64,000 nt of DNA from Lysobacter_K sp043738095 (GCA_043738095.1 JAYSZI010000064.1:17104-81103), one strand, 5' to 3'. Shown: positions 9,934 through 20,980, counted from the first letter of the stretch. Notes: generated by a model from the letters alone, not told the origin. Program-made: numbers and translations.

Positions 9934-10379
9934 GCGCTGTCAACTTTTGAGAAATTGCTGGGCTTGACCTGAGTGCCGTCAACGCCAGAAGGCGGCAGCC
10001 GACCAGCGGAAGCAATTGTACGGACGCCGGCGCAATGTGCGTATGCAACGCGCGATACTATTTTTCGGATTGGCGCAAGGCCGCATCCTTGCCACTCACA
10101 CTTCAGAGTGAACATCTTTGGAACCTCCAGCGCGCTCCCTGCCCAACCAGGAACACTAGCATTGTCTCTTCGCCACGCGCAACTCAAAACGATTCTTTGT
10201 TAGGGAAACGCTGATCAATTCAGTTCCTTCGCAAGCGGTCAAGCGCGGGTGCGTGTCGGCGACATTTCCGCCGCGCCGCGCTGGGATTCTTGTGGAATCG
10301 AGCGCTTTTTGCGCTTGAATGACCTGTTTGAGCGGGCAACCGGGTCCGCCGCCGCCGATCACCACAGGCATAGCTTCCC
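9934..10379. other. Intergenic stretch upstream of the acylase operon
   Basis: I see no convincing gene here. The interval should hold the promoter of the acylase-exporter-NRPS-PKS operon, but I could not find a clear -35/-10 pair. Base composition is mixed and reading frames are short. The right end grades into the dead IS5 fragment. Confidence 0.5.
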
Positions 10380-10485
10380 CCTGACCTGATACAAATTGCT
10401 CAACGCAAAAAACAGCGTGTGGAGTTGCGCATCGTTCTTGCGCAACCCCCGGTAGCGCACCTTCTTGTGCTTGAACCAAAAGAAT
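10365..10485 (-). pseudogene. IS5-family transposase C-terminal remnant
   Basis: Reading the minus strand from about 10480 gives KHKKVRYRGLRKND, then QLHTLFFALSNL and YQVRGKL, and then a stop. This is the usual C-terminal end of IS5-family transposases (consensus of the type RGLxKNxAQLxTLFALSNL). Only about 35 codons are recognisable. The DDE core, start and inverted repeats are not seen, so this is a decayed fragment. It lies between the biosynthetic operon and a broken IS3 element. Confidence 0.7.
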
Positions 10486-10675
10486 AGAGCCAAAATCTTG
10501 ACCTAGATGGAGTATCCGGTCGTTGCGATGACAACTTCATTAAGAACAGATCTTAAATGTTGGCCTGATACAAAGTTCTTGGCTGGGCCTCGGGATCTTC
10601 CGGGTCAGCGAGAGCAAGCTCCCCACCGAACTCCCCGTGCTTATCCCCCATTTTTAGCAGCTGCCAAAAGTGGAG

Positions 10676-11406
10676 CTAAGCGGCCAATGCTAATCGCTGC
10701 ATTGGAGTGATGCCGCCGAGCGCCATGTTCGGCGCTCGTGGTTGTATGTCCATAACCAGTGGGTCGCAGGTTCCTGCACCTCGTCGATCGAATCGAACAG
10801 AAGTTGGGCCAGCCAGCCGTGACGCAAGGTGCGGTTGTAGCGTTCGATGTAGGTGTTCTGCTGCGGGTTGCCTGGCTGGATGTAATTTAGTCCAGCTTGA
10901 TTCCGTGTTGCTCGGCCCATTTCTGCAGGGTGCCGCTGACGTATTCCGGGCCGTTATCGCAGCGGATCGCAGCGGGCTTTCCGCGCCACTCGATGATCCG
11001 GTCCAGCGAACGGATCACCCGCGCGGACGGCAGCGACCGGTCGACCTCAATGCTGATTGCTACGCGGCTGAAGTCATCCAGCACGTTGAACAGGCGAAAG
11101 CTGCGGCCGTCGCTGAGCTGGTCGCGCATGAAGTCCATCGACCACACATGGTTGATCGCCTCGGGGCACCGCCAGCGGTTACGGCCGCTCGCGCGCCAAC
11201 CGCTTTCTTGGCAGGTTCAACTCCAAATCCCGATAGATCCGATACACGCGCTTGTGGTTCCAGGCGTAGCCCTTGACGTTGCGCAGGTGCAGGAAGCACA
11301 GGCCAAAGCCCCAGTTCTTCTGGTTGTAGGTCAGCCGCACCAGCCAGTCGGCGATATGGGCGAAACCGGCCTTCCCAAGAACGTCCTGCGGGAGGCTATC
11401 CAACAA
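10676..11406 (-). pseudogene. IS3-family orfB transposase, frameshifted
   Basis: Three minus-strand fragments add up to most of an IS3-family integrase. The first (11406-11179) contains NHKRVYRIYRDLELNL. The second (11147-10887) contains VWSMDFMRDQL and CDNGPEYVS. The third (10920-10676) contains YIQPGNPQQNTYIERYNR and, after a shift, NMALGGITPMQRLALA. The three acidic catalytic residues (MDF, CDNG, YIER) all survive, but the frame is broken near 11160, by a roughly 5-nt insertion creating TAA near 10890, and by a 1-nt loss near 10725. No orfA is visible. It is dead but recognisable, so the inactivation looks fairly recent. Confidence 0.9.
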
Positions 11407-11542
11407 TGGTTGTCGGTCTAAACGGCGATTGAGCCATAAGAGTCATGCCCCCCGGACCGCTTATGCTTTACTGAGAATGATAATTCGGCCATACCGGCCA
11501 AACTATGCTTTCCAGAACACATTGCACGTCAAGATCGGCATG

Positions 11543-11618
11543 TGGTGGGCCCACCAGGACTCGAACCTGGAACCAAAGGATTATGAGTCCTCTGCTCTAA
11601 CCATTGAGCTATAGGCCC
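11543..11618 (-). tRNA. ileX: tRNA-Ile2 (CAT anticodon)
   Basis: A 76-nt cloverleaf on the minus strand. The acceptor stem GGGCCTA pairs with TGGGCCC, the discriminator is A, and CCA is encoded. The anticodon loop is CTCATAA and the T-arm is CCAGG-TTCGAGT-CCTGG. A CAT anticodon could be Met or Ile2. The short D loop, the GGACTCATAATCC anticodon arm and the G-C acceptor match the tRNA-Ile2 type whose C34 becomes lysidine to read AUA, rather than elongator tRNA-Met. It sits downstream of the rpoD terminator and next to the IS debris. Confidence 0.93.
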
Positions 11619-11703
11619 GCGCGGTGCTGCGAAACGGTAACGGTCGCCGACACATCGCGCCAGCGTTTTCTAAGGACTCTCGCTCTAGCCGCACTGCAAG
11701 AAC

Positions 11704-11734
11704 CAAAAAGAAGCCCCGCATCCGGCGGGGCTTC
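11704..11734 (-). terminator. Rho-independent terminator of rpoD
   Basis: The minus-strand transcript ends with a hairpin of GAAGCCCCGC against GCGGGGCTTC (11710-11734) followed by TTTTT. It begins 22 nt after the rpoD stop and separates rpoD from the tRNA gene. Confidence 0.92.
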
Positions 11735-11755
11735 CTGCTTGCGGGAACGCGCCGA

Positions 11756-13612
<1,857 letters not shown>

Positions 13613-13640
13613 GGGGTGCGCCGAGTGAGGTGAACTAACT

Positions 13641-13650
13641 ATTATACCAG
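13641..13650 (-). promoter_or_regulatory. Extended -10 promoter of rpoD
   Basis: On the minus strand TGGTATAAT gives a perfect TATAAT (13641-13646) with the TGn extension, about 29 nt before the rpoD start. No good -35 is seen at 17 bp, as expected for an extended -10 promoter. It lies between the dtd stop and rpoD, so rpoD has its own promoter. Confidence 0.65.
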
Positions 13651-13685
13651 CGGCGCGCCGGGTTTCCTTGGATCACGCCGGAGAA

Positions 13686-14126
13686 TCAGGCGCGGAGCAG
13701 GAAGGTGACCGGGCCGTCGTTGACGAGGCTGATCACCATATGTGCGCCAAAACGCCCGGTTTCCACCCCGGGCGCATGGCGGGCCCGGCAGACTTCCAGC
13801 AATCGGTTGAACAGCGGTTCAGCCACCTCGGGCGGGGCCGCAGTGGTGAAGCCCGGTCGCATACCGCTGCGGGTGTCGGCCGCGAGGGTGAACTGGCTCA
13901 CGAGCAACAGCCCGCCTGCGGTGGCGCCAAGTCCGAGGTTCATGCGCCCGTCCGCGTCGTCGAACACCCGATAGCCGAGCAGGCGCTCGGCCATGCGCGC
14001 GACCTGCGATTCGCCGTCGCCAGGCTCCACCGCGACCAAGGCCAGCAGGCCAGGGCCGATCGCGCCGATGGGTTCGCCGTCGACCCGGACGACAGCTTCA
14101 GTGACGCGTTGGATGAGTGCGAGCAT
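13686..14126 (-). CDS. dtd: D-aminoacyl-tRNA deacylase
   Basis: 146 aa, full length for DTD. The two signature loops are present: SQFTLAAD at 77-84, and NDGPVT at 136-141 carrying the Gly-Pro motif that selects against L-aminoacyl substrates. The dimeric cytosolic enzyme hydrolyses D-amino acids (and Gly) from mischarged tRNA. It ends 73 bp before rpoD and is divergent from the acyltransferase gene. Confidence 0.97.
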   Translation of the reverse strand: MLALIQRVTEAVVRVDGEPIGAIGPGLLALVAVEPGDGESQVARMAERLLGYRVFDDADGRMNLGLGATAGGLLLVSQFTLAADTRSGMRPGFTTAAPPEVAEPLFNRLLEVCRARHAPGVETGRFGAHMVISLVNDGPVTFLLRA

Positions 14127-14402
14127 GGGCCGCCGTCGGTGAGAGATGCTGGGTTAGCCGCCCGGCGTGGAATCCATGGCAGCGTGGCTTGATCCTACCT
14201 AGCGGTACTCGGTGATGGGTAGATCGTCGTTCCCGCGCAGTAATCCGGTGAAGCTGAGCACGTTGCACCATCGATTCCGCTGATTGCAGTAAAGGGTCTC
14301 CAGGCCCCACCGGGTGCGGGTTGCGCGATGCAACGGCGCGAGGCGCCCGTTCCAATGGGCAATCCAATTATCCAAAATCCACCTCCCGCTAAACTCAACC
14401 GC

Positions 14403-15344
14403 ATGACCGAGCTGGCCGCCCTACTGCTGTACGCCGTCGCCACGTCGGCGGCGCGGCTCCCGTGGCCCTGGCTGCGGCGCTGGGCTGACACGATCGCGGC
14501 GCGCGGAATCCGTCGCAACAGCCGCGAGAGCCGGGTCACGCGGCGCAATCTCGAACTGGCCTACCCCGACCTGTCGCCCGACGCGCGCGACCAACTCCAC
14601 CGCGCGGTCTTGCGCAGTACTGCCCGGCAGGCGCTGGAGACACTGCGGCTGTGGACCCGCCCGCATGCCGAAAACCTCGCACTGATCCGCGAGCATCACG
14701 GGGTGGAACACCTCGATGCCGCGATTGCCGCCGGCCGCGGTGTGATCGTCGCCGCGCCGCATTACGGCAACTGGGAACTGCTCAACCAGTGGCTGGCATC
14801 GCGCACGCCCTTGGCGATCCTGTACAAGCCGCCGGAATCGGCGACCGGTGAGGCCTTCCTCAACCGTGTGCGCTCCGCCCATGTCGAGCCTGACGCCCCG
14901 CCGCGGGTGACCCAGGTGCGCGCCGCCGCTACGGCCGTGCGGCCCTTGTTGCGTCTGCTCAAGGACGGCGGCGTGGTCGGCATCCTGCCGGACCAGCAGC
15001 CCAAGGCTGGCGAGGGCGAGTTTGCGCCGTTCTTCGGCGTGCCCGCGTTGACGATGACGCTGCTCGGCAGACTCGCGCAGCGCACGGGGGCGGCCGTGCT
15101 GCTGGCATGGTGTGAGCGCATCGACGGCGATGACGACGGCGAGCCCGGCTTCGCGCTGCACCTGGAGCCGGCACCGGCGGGGATTGCCGATGCCGATCCG
15201 GTGCGCGGCGTGATCGCGCTCAACGCCGCGGTCGAGCACGTCGCCCGTCGCGACCCGAGCCAGTACCAGTGGACGTACAAACGCTACTCGCTGCGCCCGC
15301 CCGTGGCCGGCGAGGACAATCCTTATTGGCCCGATTGCTATTGA
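14403..15344 (+). CDS. LpxL/HtrB-family lysophospholipid acyltransferase
   Basis: 313 aa counted from the ATG at 14403. The frame is open for 25 more codons upstream, but this start fits the family. An N-terminal membrane segment is followed by the acyltransferase HX4E motif HYGNWE (His120, Glu125) and by DQQPKAGEG downstream, as in LpxL/LpxM enzymes. These inner-membrane enzymes add the secondary acyl chain to Kdo2-lipid IVA. Some relatives act on other lipids (for example ornithine lipids or aryl polyenes), so the exact acceptor is unproven. The PH-domain pair follows 22 nt downstream. Confidence 0.88.
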   Translation: MTELAALLLYAVATSAARLPWPWLRRWADTIAARGIRRNSRESRVTRRNLELAYPDLSPDARDQLHRAVLRSTARQALETLRLWTRPHAENLALIREHHGVEHLDAAIAAGRGVIVAAPHYGNWELLNQWLASRTPLAILYKPPESATGEAFLNRVRSAHVEPDAPPRVTQVRAAATAVRPLLRLLKDGGVVGILPDQQPKAGEGEFAPFFGVPALTMTLLGRLAQRTGAAVLLAWCERIDGDDDGEPGFALHLEPAPAGIADADPVRGVIALNAAVEHVARRDPSQYQWTYKRYSLRPPVAGEDNPYWPDCY

Positions 15345-15366
15345 CCGTCCTCGAAGGAACGACTGC

Positions 15367-15963
15367 ATGAGCTTGACCGACCCCAGCGCGCCGGCGCCGA
15401 TCTGGATCGCGCCGCCGATCGACTGGCAACCCCTGCCCGCACGCGCACGCGCCCTGTTCCTGATCAGCAGCGTGCCGGCGGTCGCACTGCTGGCGGCGGC
15501 GGCGGGATTTGCTTTCGCGGCAATCACGGACTGGGTGTCGCCGTGGCTGGCAACGCCGGTGGCGCTACTGCTCGGGCTGGCGTTCGGCGCCTGGCTGGGC
15601 CTAAAGCGCCACAAGCACACGTTCTGGCGACTCGATGACGCTGGCCTGGAAGTGCGCCGCGGGCGCATGTGGCAGCGCGAAACCCGCGTGCCGGTGACGC
15701 GCGTACAACACCTCGACCTCAAGCGCGGGCCGCTGCAGCGCCGGCGCAATCTCGCCACGCTCGTGGTGCACACGGCCGGCACCGAGCACAGTGCGGTGAC
15801 GATACCCAACCTGGACGCCGACGACGCCGAGCGGTTGCGCGATCGCCTGTCGCGCCAGATCGACCACGATGACGATTCGGTACCTACCCTCGATGCCGAC
15901 GACGCCGAGCGTCTGCGCGATCGCCTGTCGCGCCAGAACGACCACGATGAAGATGCGGCGTAA
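15367..15963 (+). CDS. PH domain-containing membrane protein (YdbS-like, bPH_2)
   Basis: 198 aa. Two hydrophobic helices (about residues 30-50 and 55-78) are followed by a bacterial PH domain with HTFWRLDDAGLEVRRG and VTRVQHLDL, typical of the YdbS/DUF304 family. Its partner, the larger YdbT-like protein, lies downstream, as in YdbS-YdbT pairs implicated in membrane lipid homeostasis. The C-terminus is unusual: a 26-residue unit starting LDADDAERLRDRLSRQ is repeated in tandem (DNA period 78 bp, 15811-15888 and 15889-15960), giving a charged tail. Confidence 0.87.
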   Translation: MSLTDPSAPAPIWIAPPIDWQPLPARARALFLISSVPAVALLAAAAGFAFAAITDWVSPWLATPVALLLGLAFGAWLGLKRHKHTFWRLDDAGLEVRRGRMWQRETRVPVTRVQHLDLKRGPLQRRRNLATLVVHTAGTEHSAVTIPNLDADDAERLRDRLSRQIDHDDDSVPTLDADDAERLRDRLSRQNDHDEDAA

Positions 15964-15984
15964 TCCTCGTCCCTCGGCCCACCG

Positions 15985-16000
15985 GGGACACCAGTGTCCC
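15985..16000. other. Perfect 7-bp inverted repeat after the YdbS-like gene
   Basis: GGGACAC (15985-15991) and GTGTCCC (15994-16000) are separated by CA. There is no T-run, so this is not a classical terminator. It lies in the 207-bp gap between the two PH-domain genes, which otherwise holds nothing I can identify. Confidence 0.45.
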
Positions 16001-16170
16001 GGGCGGGTGCGGCCATGGCCCGGGTCGCGACGCGCGGGCAGCGCCTCATTGCCCGATGCGCGCCCGGGGCAGCTCGAATTCGCTGAGCCCTACCTCGGTG
16101 TCGCGGCGAGCGCGTCCGCGTTCCGACCAGCGCCGAATCGCGCCGCCACGACTTCTTTGGAATTCGGGCG

Positions 16171-17661
16171 ATGACCGAAGTCAATCCCGCCGACGCCGAG
16201 CGCCGCTTGCACCCGATGTCGTGGCTGTTCGTGCTGTTGCAGCAACTCAAGCAGTTCATCGTGCCGCTGGTCGCACTGCTGGTGTTCGGCCAAGGCGACC
16301 GCAACGAACTGTGGCCGCTGATTGGCGTTGCCGGACTGATCGTGTTCTCGCTGTGGCAGTACGCGACCTACCGCTACGGCGTGCACGGCGACAGTCTGGT
16401 GGTGCGCAGCGGCGTGTTCGAACGCAGCCTGCGGGTGATCCCGTTCGTGCGCATCCACAACGTCGCGTTGCAACAGTCGCTGTTGCATAGACTGTTCGGC
16501 GTGGCCGAAGTGCGGCTGGAGTCCGCCGGCGGCAAGAAGCCCGAAGCGCAGATGCGCGTGCTCAAGCTCAGCGATGCGATCGCGCTGGAAGCCCTGGTGC
16601 GCCGGCGCGGCGCGGCGATGCCGGCGGCCGGGGCAGACCCGAACGCCGACCCCGCCGACGTGTCGACTCCGTTGTTGTCGCTGCCCGTGGGCGAAGTGCT
16701 GCGGCTCGGGCTGGTGTCCAACCGCGGCTTGATCGTGGTGGGTGCGGCGTTTGCGGGTATGTCGCAGTTCAATAGCCGGCTGATCCCGGAGCTGTTCGAG
16801 GATTGGAGCCGATCAATGTTCGGCTGGGCCGGGCAGCAGCACTTCGGCCCGTCGGAGTACGCGCTCGCAGCGGTGGCACTGTTCGCGACCTTCGTGTTCG
16901 CGATACGGCTGCTGTCGATGCTGTTGGCGCTGGCGCAGTACTACGGCTTCCGGCTCAGCGAACACGGGCGCCGGCTCACGGTCGAGCGCGGCCTGCTTGC
17001 GCGCTGGCGCACCAGCGCCTCGCGCCGGCGGATCCAGGCCTGGACGTTGCGCGAGGGCCTGATGCACCGCGTGCTCAAGCGTCGCAGCCTCGATGTCGAC
17101 ACCGCCGTGGCTGAGGAGGGCCAGCAACGCGCGCTGCGGGAGTTGGCACCCATCGCCACGCCCGACGCGTGCGCGGCCTTGATCGAGCACCTGCTGCCCA
17201 ACGGCGAATTCGCAACGTTGCAGTGGCGGCCACTTCCCGCACGCAGCTGGTGGCGGCTGTTCGTGCCGGGGGTGCCATTCGTGCTCTTGGTCGCGGCCGT
17301 CCTGGGGTGGCGCTTCGGCGCGTGGGGTGCGCTGGGGTTGCTGTGGCTGCCGTGGGCGGCCTACAAGGCGCGGCAACGCGCCGCGCGTGCCGCCTATGCG
17401 CTAGGCAACGAACTGGTCGCGGTGCGCGAGGGCTGGTGGTCGCGCCACTGGCGCTTTGCCGAACTCGACAAACTGCAGGCCCTGAAACTAACCCGCTCGC
17501 CGATCGACCGCCGTTGCGGCACCGCCACGCTATGGCTCGACACCGCTGGCGCCGGCACGCTGGCGCCGCCGCTGCGCATCCGCTTCCTGCCCGAAGCCGA
17601 AGCACGAATGCTGTACGACACCCTGTCGCGCACGCTGGCGCGGCGCCCGCTGCGTTGGTGA
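16171..17661 (+). CDS. PH domain-containing membrane protein (YdbT-like)
   Basis: 496 aa with paired hydrophobic helices at about residues 15-60, 180-265 and 365-400. Repeated bacterial PH domains each show the YRYGVHGDSLVVRSGVFER and VPFVRIHNVALQQSL type of pattern. It matches the YdbT family, the larger partner of YdbS. Such pairs sit in the inner membrane and have been linked to phospholipid or envelope homeostasis; the biochemical activity is not established. It lies 207 bp after the YdbS-like gene on the same strand. Confidence 0.88.
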   Translation: MTEVNPADAERRLHPMSWLFVLLQQLKQFIVPLVALLVFGQGDRNELWPLIGVAGLIVFSLWQYATYRYGVHGDSLVVRSGVFERSLRVIPFVRIHNVALQQSLLHRLFGVAEVRLESAGGKKPEAQMRVLKLSDAIALEALVRRRGAAMPAAGADPNADPADVSTPLLSLPVGEVLRLGLVSNRGLIVVGAAFAGMSQFNSRLIPELFEDWSRSMFGWAGQQHFGPSEYALAAVALFATFVFAIRLLSMLLALAQYYGFRLSEHGRRLTVERGLLARWRTSASRRRIQAWTLREGLMHRVLKRRSLDVDTAVAEEGQQRALRELAPIATPDACAALIEHLLPNGEFATLQWRPLPARSWWRLFVPGVPFVLLVAAVLGWRFGAWGALGLLWLPWAAYKARQRAARAAYALGNELVAVREGWWSRHWRFAELDKLQALKLTRSPIDRRCGTATLWLDTAGAGTLAPPLRIRFLPEAEARMLYDTLSRTLARRPLRW

Positions 17662-18069
17662 GCGGCGCTGCGGCAGCTAGAGGCAACACCTCGCTTTAGG
17701 CGATCAGGGCACCGTAACGATCCGCCACTGCGCCCCTCGATGCGCTACGTATGCGAGACATGGCACTCGCACCAGTTCCGTCACTCGGAGAGGGATCTGC
17801 TGTTGCGTGTCGCGAAAAAGCAAATCTTTTACGGCAATTCCGAGTGCCGCGCCGTGTCGCCCTCGCACCACGCCATCAGCGCGAGCCGGCCGATGTCGTC
17901 AGCACGGCCATAACTAGTTGAAAGATATCTCGGCATGGCGGTGTGCGGCTCTGCGCTGCGGCCGTGCGCCGGGCTGATGAGCCGAGATCAGCTGAGGTCA
18001 GCTGAGGTCACATCAACTGCCTCGGTGCGATCACTGCAAACACATCGGACAGCCAACCGATGGCATTCG
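17662..18069. other. Intergenic region between the PH pair and glycosyltransferase genes
   Basis: About 400 bp between convergent genes. One 57-codon frame from the ATG at 17740 has no recognisable motif or ribosome site, so I do not call it a gene. A 10-bp direct repeat AGCTGAGGTC occurs twice in tandem near 17990-18008. I see no clear terminator. Confidence 0.5.
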
Positions 18070-19212
18070 CTAACCACCAATATCCGCGCCCTGCATGAGT
18101 TCGCAAAACAAGGCCTCGTAACGCTGATTCATCACCTCGCGGCTGTGCCGCTGCAGCGCCGTCGCGCGCGCCGCTGCGCCGAGCCGCGCGACGTCGTCGG
18201 GCGTCGTCAACAAGTGCTGCAGCACATCCGCCAGTGCCGCAGGATCGTTAGGCGCGACCAGCCGACCATCCTGCCCGTCGCGGATCACTTCGCGCACCCC
18301 GGGCACCGCGCTGCCGACCACGGCGCAACCGGCGGCCATCCCTTCGAGCAACGCCAGCGGCATGCCCTCGTAGTGGGTGCTCAACACCGCGATCTGGTGC
18401 TGGAGCAGCAGCCCCGGCACGTCGCGGCACAGCCCGAGGAACTGCACCTGCTCCTGCAGCCCCAATTCGGCGGCCAGGGCTTCCAACGGCTGCCGATGCC
18501 GGCCCTTGCCGCCCCCGGCCAACAGCACCGGCGGGCGCAGGCCGCGTTCGCGCAACAACGCCGTGGCGCGCAATAGCGTGGCGTGATCCTTCTGCTTAGA
18601 AAAACGCGCCACCATCACGATGCCTGGTATCCGTTGCGCCACCGGGTGCGCGTCGGCGTGCACGAACGGTTCCAGGCGAATGCCGTTGGGAATGGCAATG
18701 GTCTTCGCCGTCGGCATGCCCATCTCCAGCAGCCGCAGCCGCACGCCTTCGGAGCACCCGACGATGCGATCGGTGCGCTGCGCGAGCCAGCGCGCCTGTG
18801 CCAGCCGCCAGGCGGTGTAGCGCTCGCGGGTGTTGTGCTCGACGTGCACCAGGTGCGGCACTTTCGCCAGCAGGCCGGCATAGCGGCCCCACAGATGCTC
18901 GCTGAAGCCATGCGCGACCAGCACGTCGGGACGGAAATCGCGGCACACCTGCACCAAACGCCAGATCGTCGCCGCATGCGACCAGCCCGCCACGGTGACC
19001 AGCGGAACGCCGGCCGCCTGCAACTCGGCGATACGCGCGGGATCGCCGCGGCGCTTGCGGCGCAGCACCAGCAACGGCTGCACACGCTCGCTGTGCAGCG
19101 CGGCGTTGACCAGCGCGATGGCCACCTGCGTGGCGCCGCCGGAGAACCCGCCAGTGACGAAATGCAGCACGCGTACGGGTGGCGGAAGTCCAGCGGGGGG
19201 AAACTCAGTCAT
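18070..19212 (-). CDS. Family 4 glycosyltransferase (GT-B fold)
   Basis: 380 aa. The N-terminal glycine-rich loop is GGFSGGATQVA. The C-terminal donor domain has VARFSKQKDH and the E-x7-E pattern in YEGMPLALLEGMAAG, followed by GVREVIRDGQDG, all typical of retaining group 1 transferases that use nucleotide sugars. It is cytosolic or membrane-peripheral. The neighbours (WaaE-like GT2, methyltransferase, another GT-B, ArnT-like) suggest a role in LPS core, O-antigen or exopolysaccharide. Donor and acceptor cannot be read from the sequence. It is divergent from the WaaE-like gene. Confidence 0.9.
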   Translation of the reverse strand: MTEFPPAGLPPPVRVLHFVTGGFSGGATQVAIALVNAALHSERVQPLLVLRRKRRGDPARIAELQAAGVPLVTVAGWSHAATIWRLVQVCRDFRPDVLVAHGFSEHLWGRYAGLLAKVPHLVHVEHNTRERYTAWRLAQARWLAQRTDRIVGCSEGVRLRLLEMGMPTAKTIAIPNGIRLEPFVHADAHPVAQRIPGIVMVARFSKQKDHATLLRATALLRERGLRPPVLLAGGGKGRHRQPLEALAAELGLQEQVQFLGLCRDVPGLLLQHQIAVLSTHYEGMPLALLEGMAAGCAVVGSAVPGVREVIRDGQDGRLVAPNDPAALADVLQHLLTTPDDVARLGAAARATALQRHSREVMNQRYEALFCELMQGADIGG

Positions 19213-19296
19213 GCACGGTCCTGATTTGGGGAACGAAAGTACTCACACGCTGGCAGTTGCACCGACGCCAACCGGGGCCAGCACAATCGGCCGCCC

Positions 19297-19302
19297 TATA
19301 AT
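19297..19302 (+). promoter_or_regulatory. -10 element before the WaaE-like gene
   Basis: A perfect TATAAT lies 28 nt before the ATG at 19330, in the divergent intergenic region. I see no good -35 at the right spacing. Confidence 0.5.
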
Positions 19303-19329
19303 CGCAGGCTGCCCTGCCGCCAGTGTCCA

Positions 19330-20091
19330 ATGCTTGAGTTGCCCGCCCTGTCCGGTGTCGTCATCTGCAAGAACGAGGGCGACCGCATTGGCCGCTGCGT
19401 CGCCTCGCTGCTGCCGATCTGCCGCGAAGTGATCGTGCTCGACTCGGGCTCGAGCGACGACACGGTCGCGATCGCGCGAGGCCTCGGCGCCCGCGTCGAA
19501 CACCAGGACTGGCTCGGCTTCGCCGCACAGAAGAATGCCGTGATCGCCCTGGCGACGCAGCCCTGGGTCATCCTGCTCGATGCCGACGAATGGCTGCAGC
19601 CGGTCGCGCAGGCGGCCGTGCGCGAGCTGTTTGCCGGCCCGATCCAACGTGCAGATGTATGGCTGCTGCTGCGCCGTACCCACTTCCTCGGCCGGGTGTT
19701 GCGTGGCGGCAGTTTCGCGCGCGAGCCGGTGCAACGACTGTTCCGCTCCCACTTGCGCCACGCACTCGTACCGGTGCACGAATACTTAGAAGTTGAAGGC
19801 CAACGGGTCATCGAGTCGCAGGTGTGGCTCGAGCACGACACTGCACGCAACGAGGCCGAGTACTGGCGCAAGCTGCAAGGGTACGCACGACTGTGGGCGC
19901 TGGAGAAGGCCGCACGCGGCCAGCGCGCCTGGCAGGGCCGTGGCGTGCTCGCGGCGCTGGCATACGCCATCAAGAATCTGTTGCTGCGTGGCGGCCTCAT
20001 CGATGGCCCGCAGGGCTGGCGGTTCCACTGGCTGCACATGCGTTACGTGGCGCTGAAGTACGCACTGCTGCGGCGCGTAGTTCCGGACTGA
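19330..20091 (+). CDS. WaaE/KdtX-like family 2 glycosyltransferase
   Basis: 253 aa, typical length for the WaaE/KdtX group. The GT-A core shows VICKNEGDRIGRCVASL, then VLDSGSSDDT, then LLDADEW carrying the metal-binding DxD. The middle FLGRVLRGG and VPVHEYLEV stretches are typical of this LPS-core family, and the C-terminus is amphipathic and basic. Characterised members transfer a glucose or related sugar onto the inner core (Kdo or heptose). The reaction assigned here is by family only. It runs opposite to the surrounding sugar genes. Confidence 0.88.
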   Translation: MLELPALSGVVICKNEGDRIGRCVASLLPICREVIVLDSGSSDDTVAIARGLGARVEHQDWLGFAAQKNAVIALATQPWVILLDADEWLQPVAQAAVRELFAGPIQRADVWLLLRRTHFLGRVLRGGSFAREPVQRLFRSHLRHALVPVHEYLEVEGQRVIESQVWLEHDTARNEAEYWRKLQGYARLWALEKAARGQRAWQGRGVLAALAYAIKNLLLRGGLIDGPQGWRFHWLHMRYVALKYALLRRVVPD

Positions 20092-20188
20092 AACTCTGCC
20101 AATCGGATTGCTAGCACTGCCGAATTCGAAAGTTGAAACCGTCCACCCCTGAGCGTCAAGGCGCCTTGCGGTCAGCGGGCCCTTTCCG

Positions 20189-20980
20189 TCAAAGCTGACT
20201 CGTCTGCAGGCGGGCTTGAAGCAACTTGGCATCTGAGTGCGCAAGCGAGCTACGAATTCCCGGCCGAGCCAACCATCGCGCCCGCGCAGGTTTGCGCAGG
20301 GCGCGCAACAGAGTCTGACTCACATTTTGGGGCGCCAGCACGTGCAGGTTCCGGCCGTTAGTAGATAGTCGCAAACCCAGCCGTTCGGCCAGTGTTGCGA
20401 GACTCGTCTCAGTAAAAAAGCCGATGTGCTGTCCGCTCTCCGGCGCGTAGTACCACCAATCGTCCACACCGCGCACCGACGACGGCATCAACTCCGTCGA
20501 GATCAAAATGATCGGCGCCAGCGACCGCAACTTCTCGGCGGTCGTGACCGGCTCGGGCAGATGCTCAACCAGCTCAAACGCGGTGACCATGTCGAACTGG
20601 GCGTTGAGATCGGCTTCAAATCCGCCGGCGAGCAGATTAGGACTGTATTCGTCGTGCCAACTGAAATCGTGGCCGCGATCGCGCATGAGCCTCACCAGCA
20701 GACCCGTCCCCGCGCCGAAATCAAGCGTACGGCGCACGTTGCGAAAGGACAGGCCGAGCAGCGCGGACGTTGCGTCGGCCAACCAGAGGTTGCGCGTCAC
20801 GATGCCCGTGTCCAGAGCAGCAATCGCTGTCGAGTAGGCCTGCTCGAGCCAGTGCGGATCGACGATGAACACGTAGCCGCATTGGTCGCATCGACGATAT
20901 TCGGCCTGGAACTGTCCGAGTACGAGCTGCCGACCGAAGTGCGTGGTCGCTGCTTCGCAGATCTTGCAAGGTGGGTTCAT
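20189..20980 (-). CDS. Class I SAM-dependent methyltransferase with N-terminal Cys motifs
   Basis: 263 aa counted from the ATG at 20980. The frame opens 30 codons earlier at 21070, but that extension looks non-conserved. The N-terminus holds CKIC and, about 30 residues on, CDQCGYVF, a zinc-ribbon-like arrangement common in sugar methyltransferases. The SAM site is LDFGAGTGLLVRLM, followed by FELVEHLPEP. It probably methylates a cell-surface sugar or a nucleotide-linked intermediate. It lies in the same orientation as the glycosyltransferase and ArnT-like genes upstream. Confidence 0.85.
   Translation of the reverse strand: MNPPCKICEAATTHFGRQLVLGQFQAEYRRCDQCGYVFIVDPHWLEQAYSTAIAALDTGIVTRNLWLADATSALLGLSFRNVRRTLDFGAGTGLLVRLMRDRGHDFSWHDEYSPNLLAGGFEADLNAQFDMVTAFELVEHLPEPVTTAEKLRSLAPIILISTELMPSSVRGVDDWWYYAPESGQHIGFFTETSLATLAERLGLRLSTNGRNLHVLAPQNVSQTLLRALRKPARARWLARPGIRSSLAHSDAKLLQARLQTSQL

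Noticed and set aside
17740..17913. A 57-codon frame in the gap after the YdbT-like gene
   Set aside because: No ribosome site, no motif, and no supporting neighbour.
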